Shown here: piece after piece, positions 19,753 to 27,796 of the stretch | Layout of the letters: the number at the start of each line of letters is the position of its first letter | Position numbering within the stretch: position 1 is the stretch's first letter | NCBI GenBank assembly: GCA_936940865.1 | Contig: CAKZJB010000083.1 | Coordinates: 1-64,000, forward strand | DNA from: an uncultured Asticcacaulis sp. | Lineage (GTDB): Bacteria; Pseudomonadota; Alphaproteobacteria; Caulobacterales; Caulobacteraceae | Direction of reading: 5' to 3' | Length of the DNA: 64,000 nt | The notes under the pieces: generated by a model | Told to the model about the DNA's origin: nothing | Database searches by the model: none | The model's input: the letters and a program-made list of their open reading frames with translations, nothing else | Program-made: the position numbers and the translations under genes

Positions 19753-20898
19753 ATGAGAGACTTTTTTCAGTCGGCCGACCGTCCCCCCAGGGGCTTACCC
19801 GTCCGGTTGCTAAGCCTCGGTCTTTGCGTAATGCTCGGATTGACGGTGGCCTCCGACACCTTCGCCGCAACCACTGCGCCTGCCGCCATACGGGCGCTCG
19901 CGATCGCAAGGCAATCACCATCGGCGGTTCGCGGCATGGCCTTTCTCGGGCGCCAGGCGCGTGCTATTCAGGATCCCGCCTTGCGCGCCGCGGCTCTCGG
20001 CGCCCTCGATCCAAATGCGTGCGTCCGCTACCGCGCGGGACTTTCCGCCATGCAACGGCAACAGGTTGTCGACGGGCTGGTCGCCGGCGGCTGGCTCAAG
20101 CCGCAGGATCATGCTGCGGTAGCGGACATTTTCCCCAACATAAAGGATGAAGACGGCAACTGCCCGCGGATCGCCAGTCCCATGCTTGCAGCGCCGGGCG
20201 GAAATTCGGGCAGCCACCACGACTGGCCGGGCGGGTTGGTAACACACGAAGCCTTCAATCTGGGCCAGGCGCTTGGCCTTGCCCGTCTATGGCATTCCGA
20301 ACAGGGAACGGCCGTCGACCTGGACCTCCTGCGGGCGGCGATCATCTGGCACGACTGGGGAAAAACACTCGTCTTCCAGTGGAACGAAGATGGGACGGAG
20401 CCGGAGGAGCGTCAGATTGCCGGAACGGGGGCCCATCACATTATCGGCCTGGCGGAAGCCATGAGTCGCGGTCTCCCCGCCCGGCTGATACGCACCATGG
20501 CCTGTGCCCACGCAGCACCCGCCGACGGGCAGGAGGCGCAGGTCGCGGGCTGGCTGTCGGCTGCGGCCGTCATTGCCCGCGTCGATGCCAGGGGCCGAGG
20601 CTATCTTGACGGTGCATGGCCGCCCGAGTGCTTTATCCATACCCTGTCGGACCAGAACTGGATTGTCAGCGATCAGTCGTCGCAGGAGGCGGAACACAAC
20701 CTGGCGCGCCTGGCCGGCCGCTACGGGCTAACCGCGGGCACATCCGACTATAATTGGAGACTGCGCTTGCCCGCTCTGGCCAGATTCGGCGCTCTGAAAC
20801 TGTGGAAAGCGGAAGAATCGGGCGATGACGACGCGTTGTCAGCTTTGACGGACAAGATCGCGCAACCGGACCCGGGACCGCGACAACGCCACCGCTAA
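19753..20898 (+). CDS. Secreted HD-domain phosphohydrolase-like protein
   Basis: 381 residues from the ATG at 19,753, with AGGGGA upstream. The N-terminus contains a hydrophobic signal (LLSLGLCVMLGLTVAS). The HD-type metal ligands are visible in SHHDWPGGLVTHEAF, IIWHDWGKTLVFQ and TGAHHIIGLAEA, followed by CAHAAP. HD proteins are metal-dependent phosphohydrolases, mostly cytoplasmic nucleotide enzymes, so an exported one next to an alkaline phosphatase is unusual. Substrate not known. Its stop is 2 bp from the stop of the convergent receptor gene. Confidence 0.65.
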   Translation: MRDFFQSADRPPRGLPVRLLSLGLCVMLGLTVASDTFAATTAPAAIRALAIARQSPSAVRGMAFLGRQARAIQDPALRAAALGALDPNACVRYRAGLSAMQRQQVVDGLVAGGWLKPQDHAAVADIFPNIKDEDGNCPRIASPMLAAPGGNSGSHHDWPGGLVTHEAFNLGQALGLARLWHSEQGTAVDLDLLRAAIIWHDWGKTLVFQWNEDGTEPEERQIAGTGAHHIIGLAEAMSRGLPARLIRTMACAHAAPADGQEAQVAGWLSAAAVIARVDARGRGYLDGAWPPECFIHTLSDQNWIVSDQSSQEAEHNLARLAGRYGLTAGTSDYNWRLRLPALARFGALKLWKAEESGDDDALSALTDKIAQPDPGPRQRHR

Positions 20899-20900
20899 CT

Positions 20901-23900
20901 CTAGAACATGTATGCGGCGGAAACACGAAACGTCTGCCCGGCATCGACAATGTCGGATACCGCCAGGTTGTTCTTGCCGATATGGGCCCAGTAGGTCTTG
21001 CTTCCGGTCAGATTGGTAACGCTGGCCTGCAGTTTCAGATGCGCCGACATCGCCACACTTCCGTTGAGGTCGAGAGCCGCAGACGGCCGGATCCATTTAT
21101 CGTCCCAGGCCTGATGAAGGGATAGGGCATCGTATTCGGCAAGGTAGGCCGAACTGTAGCGATAGCGTAGCCCAAGTTCAGAAGCCTTGGCCTTGTAGCC
21201 AAGTTCAAAGGTGGCCAAGAGGCCCGGTGCGTTTTGCAAGGGTTTCCATGGACCGAGATCCGCGGTTCCGAGATCGCCCCGGGTCCACTGACGGGTCACG
21301 GCGAAGCTGACGTCCCATCGGGGTGACAGGACGAAATGCCCTTCCGTTTCAATGCCCAGCACCGTCGCTTTTCCGCCGTTGAGCGAGGTCAGGTAGCGCG
21401 TACCGGCGTCCTGGCGCAGGGTCGGGTTCGCAAGCCCGGCGCCACTATCATAAAGGTAGTCTCGCAAGTATTTCCCAAAGACACCTAAGCGTATCTGGTG
21501 GCCGCCGCCTTGCCACCGGAAGGTAAGGTCCGCATTGATTGCGCTTACGGGCTTGAGGTTCGGATTTCCGCCCTGAATGGTCGTCACGCCGCCGCTTGTC
21601 GATCGCGTCGTGTCGCCGGCGAGTTGCGAAAACGCCGGACGCATATAGGATCGCCACAGGGCTGCGCTGTAGGTGCGGTCCTCCGCAGGGTGCCACGCTA
21701 TCAGGAGGCTGGGAAGCGCTTCGACGTAATCGGTGCGGCCTTCCTGCCAGTGCCCGAGTTGTTCGACTCCGTTTTCACTCGGGAGAATCCAGGACGAACT
21801 CCGAATCCCGCTCCATTCCTGCCGCCATCCTGGGGTAATTTGCCAGGCGCCCGACGTCAGGTGGAGCGCTGTATAGACGGCGCCCACCGTCTCATCGCCC
21901 CGGTGGGTGCCGCAGTTCTCGTTATTCTGGACGATGATGCCGCACGTATCGAAACTGCTGTCCGTGCGATAGGTTTGGAAGTACTGCTCGAGGCGCGAGC
22001 CGTCGACCCGTGGCAGACTCCAGGGGAACCGGCCGGGCGTGACAGCCGGATATGTACCCGTCGCCAAGCCGAGGTCCGACCAGGTCACGCCGGCTTTCCC
22101 GGTCAGGACGCCGAAATAGTCGTTACGCCAATCCCTGTATCGCGATTCAATCCGGCTTCTCATAACGCGGACGCCCCACTCGACATCCCCGGGCAAGGAG
22201 GTCGGGCGCCACCGGGCATCCACACCGCCGCCCACGCGCGCCTGGTAGGAGGTCTGCACTGTTAGCTGGCCGGCGCGGCGCGCAATCAGACGTGTGGCGG
22301 CGGCGCTCAAATCGGCGGCGATGTCCGGTGTCAGCACAGGAACAGGGTAGCCATCGGTATCGTAGACAATGGCGGGACCACCCAAGGTGCGCGGCAGATT
22401 GCCTTTGTTGATCCCGTCGGTCTCGTCGTCTCGGGCCGAGGCCTCCAGATGGTTCGGCCGGCTGAATTCGGAGCGGCTGGCAAAAACATAGGGAGCGATC
22501 TCGAAACGGTCCTTCGCGAACCTTAGCGTCCCTTTGACATTCGCCAGTTGGACCCGCTCCGGATTGGTCTCGTACCATACTCGCGTCGATACGGAGTCGA
22601 CGCTTGCCTGATAGCCGCCGTTGCCCGCCTTCGTCCAGGAAACGGCCTGCGGTGTAATCTGCTCAAGGGTCGACGCCTGGTCCGTCTGCGCCCTGACGAG
22701 ATTCATCCTGACGTCTGCAGTCAATCCTTCCCGAATTTGAAAACCCACATTGAGGACGCCTCCGCTGCGCTTCGTCGTTCCTTCCGATACGCCAAAATTG
22801 AGACCGGTAAGAACCAGATCCCGCTGCGGATCCCCAAGCGGCGCGGTTCCCGCGGACGTTGCCGCGGGGCTGAAGGCCCAGGCGCCGTCGTTTTGCGCGG
22901 CCATGATGCCGCCTGTCTCGGCGTTGGCAAAACTGCGCTGGTCGGCAAAAATGCTGAAATACGCTGCGACCTTGCCGGTCGATCCCAGCCGTCCGGCCAC
23001 CTCCAGATTGCCGCCGCTGCCGGTCCCCGAACGCCTATAGTCATTGGCACGGCTCTCGAATGATCCCGACGCTGTGTATCTAACAAGGCCTCTGGTCACA
23101 TAAGAAAAGGGATCGGGCGTCTGCCAGTCGATGGTGACGCCGATTACGTCGCCGGCCATGTCCGCGGAATTGCTGCGATACATAGCAACGGCCTGCAGAT
23201 TGTCGGCCGGCAATACGCCAATCTGCAGGGCGCGCGAATAGGGCATCCCCTGAGCGATCGGCATGCCGTCGAAGAGGTGCAGGCTGTATTCGGCGTTGAG
23301 GCCGCGCGCGGCCACATACATGGACTCGCCCCGTGCCGCGCCGTCGATCCCGCCGATAAAGGATTGGCCCGTCTTCAGGATGTTAACGCCGCTCATGCGC
23401 GACAACACGTCGATGGCGTTGCCGCCCCGCCAGGCGCGGATCGTATCCTGGTCCGCCATTGACACATCGTCCGTCGCGAGGACAGGGGGGGGGGAGGGTT
23501 TCAATGAGGTGAGGGCCGGCCGCCTTCCAACCACCACGATTTCCGTTGTCCAGCTTGTGACCGCGGGGGCACGTCGGAGCGAGGAATCCCTGCTTCGCGG
23601 CTTTTCCACGATGATAAAGGCGTTTTCCCCGACCCGCTGCGCGACGAGATTACTGTCGGCCAAGACCTCGTTAAGGGCTGCCAGAGGAGACAACTGCCCG
23701 TGCAGGCCCCGGCTGACGTGCCCGCGTATGCGTTCCGAAGACACCAGCAGTTGGGTGTGGCTTTGATCGGCAATCATGTTCAGCACATCCGCCAGCGGAG
23801 CAGACGGCACATCGAAGCGCTGAATTTGTGCATGGGCCGTGGCAGCTAACGACATATACGCAACAGCGCTGCCCAGGATCAGATAAAGATGGCGACAACC

Positions 23901-23939
23901 GGTTTTTTTCGGCCAAATCGACTTTGCGAACACTCTCAT
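20901..23939 (-). CDS. TonB-dependent receptor with STN signalling domain (FecA type)
   Basis: About 1012 residues from the ATG at 23,939; the start is uncertain because no good ribosome site is seen and an upstream ATG at 24,032 is possible. Order: signal sequence ending near AHAQ, STN domain (about 40-115, FDVPSAPLADVLNMIADQS), a linker, plug (about 165-300, RMSGVNILKTGQSFIGGIDG) and a barrel ending in Phe (AAYMF). The STN domain passes ligand status to a FecR protein. The divergent FecI/FecR genes at 24.4-25.8 kb are the obvious partners. It is a paralogue of the receptor at 15.4-18.1 kb. Confidence 0.9.
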   Translation of the reverse strand: MRVFAKSIWPKKTGCRHLYLILGSAVAYMSLAATAHAQIQRFDVPSAPLADVLNMIADQSHTQLLVSSERIRGHVSRGLHGQLSPLAALNEVLADSNLVAQRVGENAFIIVEKPRSRDSSLRRAPAVTSWTTEIVVVGRRPALTSLKPSPPPVLATDDVSMADQDTIRAWRGGNAIDVLSRMSGVNILKTGQSFIGGIDGAARGESMYVAARGLNAEYSLHLFDGMPIAQGMPYSRALQIGVLPADNLQAVAMYRSNSADMAGDVIGVTIDWQTPDPFSYVTRGLVRYTASGSFESRANDYRRSGTGSGGNLEVAGRLGSTGKVAAYFSIFADQRSFANAETGGIMAAQNDGAWAFSPAATSAGTAPLGDPQRDLVLTGLNFGVSEGTTKRSGGVLNVGFQIREGLTADVRMNLVRAQTDQASTLEQITPQAVSWTKAGNGGYQASVDSVSTRVWYETNPERVQLANVKGTLRFAKDRFEIAPYVFASRSEFSRPNHLEASARDDETDGINKGNLPRTLGGPAIVYDTDGYPVPVLTPDIAADLSAAATRLIARRAGQLTVQTSYQARVGGGVDARWRPTSLPGDVEWGVRVMRSRIESRYRDWRNDYFGVLTGKAGVTWSDLGLATGTYPAVTPGRFPWSLPRVDGSRLEQYFQTYRTDSSFDTCGIIVQNNENCGTHRGDETVGAVYTALHLTSGAWQITPGWRQEWSGIRSSSWILPSENGVEQLGHWQEGRTDYVEALPSLLIAWHPAEDRTYSAALWRSYMRPAFSQLAGDTTRSTSGGVTTIQGGNPNLKPVSAINADLTFRWQGGGHQIRLGVFGKYLRDYLYDSGAGLANPTLRQDAGTRYLTSLNGGKATVLGIETEGHFVLSPRWDVSFAVTRQWTRGDLGTADLGPWKPLQNAPGLLATFELGYKAKASELGLRYRYSSAYLAEYDALSLHQAWDDKWIRPSAALDLNGSVAMSAHLKLQASVTNLTGSKTYWAHIGKNNLAVSDIVDAGQTFRVSAAYMF

Positions 23940-24405
23940 TGCACATGCCGGGGACGCCTGCAGCGATGCTCGCAGACATGCTAATGCTTTGCTGACAACA
24001 TCGCGACCAGACCATGTTTTCGGTACGCATGACATTTGGTCTCGATCACCACGCTCTAACACAGCAAGATCGCGATTTTTGTGACGCTGCCAGCCATTCG
24101 TTACGTGTTCAGTACCTGGCGCCATCGGCGTCCGCGGCCGCTATCCGAGGGGGCATCTTTATTTCCCTGTTTTCTTATTTTCCTCGCCTGGAGGCTGCCA
24201 TCAGCACAGCAGGATCGGGTATTTCATTATGTCCGATTATGGCCCATGCGTTCCAATTGACAACGGCTGCCCATAAATATTGAGCCGTTGTGGCTTTTTT
24301 CCCCAAAATCGCCAGGGAAGAATCATCGGAATTTCAAAAAAAGCGAATAAAAGCGGCGTAATATTCACTGGCCTGCGTCAATAGTTAGGTGAGCGGACGG
24401 GTCAG
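23940..24405. other. Divergent control region between receptor and sigma factor
   Basis: 466 bp without a convincing gene. Composition falls towards A+T in the half next to the sigma factor. A short hairpin AGCC-GTTGT-GGCT followed by six T lies near 24,283-24,300. Promoters for both the receptor and fecI must be here, but no clear consensus is visible. Part of the left half may belong to the receptor gene if its start is further upstream. Confidence 0.4.
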
Positions 24406-24957
24406 TTGAGCGTGGACGAAGTGATCGACGAAAACAAGATCAGCGATGAGCCTGCGAGGCAAATCCGGGCTGTCGTCGCAGCCTTCGATGGCCGGTTACG
24501 CCGCTATCTTGCCCGCGGGGTAAAACCCGAAGACATAGATGACACAATACAGGAAATCTATGCGCGTCTGTCGCGTCAGGCAATGTCCCCGACGCCTCCG
24601 GCATTCAACGCAACCTACGTATTCAGGACTGCAGACAGCGTCCTTTGCGATATGTTTCGCCGGCGCAGAACACGGGGCTCCGACAGTATCGAGCTTCCCG
24701 AAACCCTGGCTGCAGACCAGCCGTCACCCTTCGATGAACTGCTTTGGCGACAAAACGCGGACCGGTTGCGGCAGGCCATCGCAAAGCTGCCCCCGGCCGA
24801 GCGTAAGGTTCTGCTGCAAAGCCGGATCGAAGGCCTAAGTCTAAATGATATTGCACTTAAAAATCGCACCCCGATGCGGACGGTGCAGCGACATTTGAGC
24901 CAGGCCCTGGCACAGTGTCGGGATTCTCTTAAGGAATGTGGATGGTTCGAAACCTGA
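24406..24957 (+). CDS. ECF sigma factor, FecI-like
   Basis: 183 residues from a TTG at 24,406; an in-frame GTG at 24,412 is an alternative. Region 2 (about 25-85) has DDTIQEIYARLSRQ and region 4 (about 120-175) has LPPAERKVLLQSRIEGLSLNDIA followed by RTVQRHLSQAL, the ECF helix-turn-helix. FecI-type factors direct transcription of the cognate TonB receptor operon when released by FecR. The FecR gene overlaps the end of this gene, so the two are translationally coupled. Confidence 0.85.
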   Translation: MSVDEVIDENKISDEPARQIRAVVAAFDGRLRRYLARGVKPEDIDDTIQEIYARLSRQAMSPTPPAFNATYVFRTADSVLCDMFRRRRTRGSDSIELPETLAADQPSPFDELLWRQNADRLRQAIAKLPPAERKVLLQSRIEGLSLNDIALKNRTPMRTVQRHLSQALAQCRDSLKECGWFET

Positions 24958-25826
24958 TTAACCTGCCCCCACGGCCAGCTGCCGACAGTCTGGAATTTGT
25001 GTCGCACCTGGTCGACGCGGATGCCGGCTTTCCGGACGGGGAGATCGCGTCCGTATGGGACGCGGTCGGCCTCCTGGCCCTTGATGATATTGCCGATGAG
25101 CGCCCGGTCGCCGTCGTCCGACGTCGGCCGATTCAGTGGGCGGCACTGGCCGCCCTTCTAGTCGCGACGGTAGGAATGGCTGTTTTTTGGCAGCAGCGGC
25201 CGGCCGAATACCGGACGGAGGCGGGCCAGCAGATGACGGTCTCGCTGAACGACGGCAGTACGATCATATTGAATACCGCATCCGATGTTCAGGTCCGCTT
25301 TCACGGACGCCAACGTGATATACGCCTGGTTTCAGGCGAAGCCTATTTCAGGGTGGCGCATCGTACGGACCGCGATCCCTTCTTCGTCACTTCGGGGGGG
25401 GCGCGTATTCGCGTAACGGGTACGCGCTTCGCCGTTAATCTTCACGCGAACGGAAATACCGACGTTGATCTCCTGGATGGGCGCATATTGGTAGGTAAAG
25501 CTTCCGACACCGTGATAACCGGGAAAAATGCAATCGCCGTTTCGGCAGGTGAGGCGCTTCGTCTCGGCCCAGATGGACGCGTCGTTGCCAAGCGGCCGGC
25601 GGCCGCCCTCTATGTCGATGCCTGGCTTAACCACAGGGCCTATTTTTACGACATGTCCTTGGCGGACGCTGTCGCGGAGATGAATCGTTATCGTACCCGC
25701 CCGATGACAATCCGAAACCCTGCAGTTGCCCGGAATGTCCGCGTCACAGGCGTTTTCCAAGCAACGGACAGTCGGACGTTTGCAAACGCGGTGCGTGGCC
25801 TATACGGGGTCGAGATCGACGAGTAG
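24942..25826 (+). CDS. FecR-like anti-sigma / signal transducer
   Basis: About 294 residues from the ATG at 24,942, chosen over the ATG at 24,936 because AAGGA then has normal spacing. It overlaps the sigma gene by 16 bp. One membrane helix (about 65-82, WAALAALLVATVGMAVFW) separates a short cytoplasmic part from a periplasmic FecR domain with LNDGSTIILNTAS, GEAYFRVAH and VTGTRFAVN. The C-terminus resembles the STN-contacting part of FecR (GVFQATDSRTFANAV). It should sense the STN domain of the receptor at 20.9-23.9 kb. Confidence 0.88.
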   Translation: MVRNLINLPPRPAADSLEFVSHLVDADAGFPDGEIASVWDAVGLLALDDIADERPVAVVRRRPIQWAALAALLVATVGMAVFWQQRPAEYRTEAGQQMTVSLNDGSTIILNTASDVQVRFHGRQRDIRLVSGEAYFRVAHRTDRDPFFVTSGGARIRVTGTRFAVNLHANGNTDVDLLDGRILVGKASDTVITGKNAIAVSAGEALRLGPDGRVVAKRPAAALYVDAWLNHRAYFYDMSLADAVAEMNRYRTRPMTIRNPAVARNVRVTGVFQATDSRTFANAVRGLYGVEIDE

Positions 25827-26003
25827 GCGGGTGTGTTGGCGAATGAAGCTCATATTTTCCGATTTGATTTGAGCCTTTCCCGGAGGGCCGACGTAATCAT
25901 CGTTCCGTTGCCTGGATCGAAAGCCTTGGCATCGACCTAGGCAACAGGTGCCACCAGATCCTGCACGAATTCCCATTCGACGGAAGAAGCCTGCATGATA
26001 TCC
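25827..26003. other. Probable chromosome/element junction region
   Basis: 177 bp between the last gene of the glycan locus and the first gene of the conjugative element. No tRNA, no clear direct repeat and no integrase site could be recognised. A minus-strand frame of 25 codons after an in-frame stop ends at 25,938 and could be a decayed gene end. The junction is placed here only from gene content. Confidence 0.35.
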
Positions 26004-26456
26004 TCAACGATATCTTAGACCGGGGTGCAGGACGGTCCCGGCGGGATTTCCGGCACGGCGGACGATTGCGACTTGTGGGCGTTGGTTCTGTGGGACATTC
26101 GGCGGAAAGAACATGGCTTGAAGGTCTCCTGTGCTTTGGTCGATATCTATGTCGACTGTCCGCAGTGGCGCGGTCCTGGCCAAGACGTCAGTTGCAGTCT
26201 CTGTCGTCAAATCGACCAATCCTGCATCCTCGGTGGCGCGGACGGCGATGTAGTCGGTGACCATGTCCATCGAAATTACGGCTTCGGGCACCGTCGTCGT
26301 CAGGACAATGGGAGGACGCGCGGCCCGTAACCGGTCGATGAGTGTCGCCAAAGAAGCGTCCGGCCCGACTGTCGGAGGCGAGCGGAGGGACGTGGAGGCG
26401 AGTGGCAGGCGGTGAATCCCCGTAGCCAGCGTGGGAGGCGTCCGCACGACGGCCAT
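26004..26456 (-). CDS. Uncharacterised protein coupled to the Abi gene
   Basis: 150 residues, not recognised. The ATG at 26,456 overlaps the stop of the Abi-like gene in a TGATG junction, which argues for translational coupling and for a real gene. The sequence is rich in Thr, Val and Pro in its first half (PIVLTTTVPEAVISMD) and has no membrane segment or known motif that I can see. It could be an accessory or immunity partner of the Abi protein, or an unrelated cargo gene. Confidence 0.5.
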   Translation of the reverse strand: MAVVRTPPTLATGIHRLPLASTSLRSPPTVGPDASLATLIDRLRAARPPIVLTTTVPEAVISMDMVTDYIAVRATEDAGLVDLTTETATDVLARTAPLRTVDIDIDQSTGDLQAMFFPPNVPQNQRPQVAIVRRAGNPAGTVLHPGLRYR

Positions 26457-27112
26457 CACGGTGGGGAGCAGGCTTTGACCCAATCGGCCGCTTCGGTGCT
26501 TATCAAGCCGATCAGGTCCAGGATGGCGCCATGGTAGTCGCGGTGTCGTGCCCTATGCATGGGCTCATGATGGGCGATGCGGTTGCGAAAGGCGTTGACC
26601 TTCTGAACCCGGTTTTGGACGTCGACCCGTGTCTCGGCCGCAGGCAGGTTCGGGAAGGTCGCATTCAAGAGGCCTGGAAGCGTCCATAGCGCATCGTATT
26701 CCCAGCGAAACAGATTGGACCAGAAATCGAAGTTTAGGGCGGCAACCAGGTCGTCGGCAGTGACCGGCGGCGCCCCGGCGCGCCGTCCGGCCAGTAGGCG
26801 TGCATGCGCGGTCTGGTGCGAGCGCACCGACTGGGGCGTCTGCTGGAAGGGCGGGTTGAAGATCCAATCCGCTGAGCCGTAATGGGTTGTCAGGGCGTGG
26901 TGGATGGCGTTACGGACGGTTACTTCGGCGACGTTCAGTGGAAACAGAAAGGCCTTGCTGAGACGGGCGTTCCACAGGTAAAGCTGGATAGCGAACTTGC
27001 GGTCGTGACCGGCGATGCGCATGTAGGGGGCGAGGCGCGCCGGCGACAATGCGCGCTCCAATTCGGCCAACAGCAGGTTGGTATAGTCAACTTGTTCTTG
27101 ACTTTCGGCCAT
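26456..27112 (-). CDS. Abi_2/AbiF-like abortive-infection HEPN protein
   Basis: 218 residues. The C-terminal motif at about 175-184, AFRNRIAHHEP, is the RNxxAHHxP box of the Abi_2 family; Arg176 and His181 give the R-x4-H pair of HEPN ribonucleases. An upstream motif VRNAIHHAL (about 66-74) looks like a second copy. Such proteins cleave RNA and cause growth arrest on phage infection. The gene is the last cargo gene at the left end of the conjugative element. A predicted small RNA starts from a promoter overlapping its start codon and runs away from it. Family call good, mechanism inferred. Confidence 0.78.
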   Translation of the reverse strand: MAESQEQVDYTNLLLAELERALSPARLAPYMRIAGHDRKFAIQLYLWNARLSKAFLFPLNVAEVTVRNAIHHALTTHYGSADWIFNPPFQQTPQSVRSHQTAHARLLAGRRAGAPPVTADDLVAALNFDFWSNLFRWEYDALWTLPGLLNATFPNLPAAETRVDVQNRVQKVNAFRNRIAHHEPMHRARHRDYHGAILDLIGLISTEAADWVKACSPP

Positions 27113-27126
27113 GTTTTCCCTATACC
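27098..27126 (+). promoter_or_regulatory. Sigma70-like promoter overlapping the abi start
   Basis: TTGACT at 27,098-27,103 and TATACC at 27,121-27,126 are separated by exactly 17 bp and point to the plus strand, away from the abi gene. Five of six -35 bases and four of six -10 bases match the consensus. The abi start codon (27,110-27,112) lies in the spacer, so the two transcription units could exclude each other. Confidence 0.55.
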
Positions 27127-27132
27127 AAACGT

Positions 27133-27204
27133 CGACAAAGCAGCCTTCTTAAGTGAAGGCACCACACCCCGGGACAGGTACGCCGCTCCCGGGGTTTTTA
27201 TTTT
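27133..27204 (+). ncRNA. Predicted small structured RNA next to abi
   Basis: Downstream of the promoter at 27,098-27,126 there is no ORF, but two successive hairpins. The first is GCCTTC/GAAGGC at 27,143-27,160. The second is CCCCGGGA/TCCCGGGG (27,167-27,194, 12-base loop), followed by TTTTTATTTT, a rho-independent terminator on the plus strand. The product would be about 70 nt. Its position next to an Abi_2/AbiF-like HEPN gene suggests an RNA partner or antitoxin, but this is inference. It could instead be a plain terminator of an unrelated transcript. Confidence 0.5.
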
Positions 27205-27276
27205 CACCCTCCTTTTAGATGATTCTATGGGACTCGACGCGACGTGCGGGCGATTTTCAACCCTGCGTGAAGGCCG

Positions 27277-27558
27277 CTAATGATGTCGGGGCATGCCGGT
27301 GCCGTTGAGCGCCCGCATTTCCTTTCGCGCCGCCTCGGCCCGTGCGTCGAGATAGGACGCGAGATCCTGCAAGTGAACCCCTTTAGCACACTTCTGGCTG
27401 CCTTCGATCCGCACCAGGGGAATGGCGATATCGCCACTTGAAATCTTGGCGATGAGCTTCACGGGCGTCAGGTGACTGAAATAATCCTGGCAGACGCGTT
27501 CGATCGGGATGACGGCTTGCCCGTCATATTGCGCGAGGAGCAGGAACGCGGTGTTCAT
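27277..27558 (-). CDS. PrtN-like (pyocin activator) DNA-binding protein
   Basis: 93 residues. The N-terminus MNTAFLLLAQYDGQAVIPIE and the blocks VCQDYFSHLTP and IEGSQKCAKGVHLQDLASYLD match the PrtN family known from Pseudomonas pyocin control. It lies 11 bp after the DUF2274 gene at the end of the trb operon. In conjugative elements such proteins are likely to be regulators of element genes and not of pyocins. The call of the family is confident; the target is unknown. Confidence 0.85.
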   Translation of the reverse strand: MNTAFLLLAQYDGQAVIPIERVCQDYFSHLTPVKLIAKISSGDIAIPLVRIEGSQKCAKGVHLQDLASYLDARAEAARKEMRALNGTGMPRHH

Positions 27559-27569
27559 GGGGCACCTCC

Positions 27570-27794
27570 TTATGCCGTCGTCCGTCGAGACGACTTGGTG
27601 AAGGCCCGGTCCGACGCCATGAAGCGTTCGACCATGACCGGAATGAGACGGGTTGCATCGACGATCGGTTGGCCGGTTTCCCTGGCTAGGGCTTCCGCAT
27701 AGGCGAGGAGGTCGCGGTGCACCTCGGCCGGCAGGTCCGCCGTTATCTTGACGGGCTTGTCATCGAGCAGGGGGCCGAGTTTGAGTTTCGCCAT
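27570..27794 (-). CDS. DUF2274 protein, trb-operon associated
   Basis: 74 residues, starting 2 bp after the trbI stop. The sequence KLKLGPLLDDKPVKIT followed by LPAEVHRDLLAYAEAL is the DUF2274 pattern; these small proteins regularly follow trbI in Tn4371-like elements. The ribbon-helix-helix-like N-terminus (VKITADLPAEVHRDL) suggests DNA binding. Function not known. Confidence 0.8.
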   Translation of the reverse strand: MAKLKLGPLLDDKPVKITADLPAEVHRDLLAYAEALARETGQPIVDATRLIPVMVERFMASDRAFTKSSRRTTA

Positions 27795-27796
27795 GG

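Noticed and set aside
24014..24283. Plus-strand frame of 89 codons in the divergent control region
   Set aside because: No ribosome site, low-complexity and hydrophobic content, and overlap with the possible start of the receptor gene.
27140..27240. Resemblance to a tmRNA or tRNA end as an integration site
   Set aside because: No acceptor stem, no T-loop sequence and no CCA-type end could be found.
26882..27280. Plus-strand frame of 132 codons across the abi start and the hairpin region
   Set aside because: It is antisense to the Abi-like gene and runs through the terminator hairpin; no coding features. The small RNA reading explains the region better.
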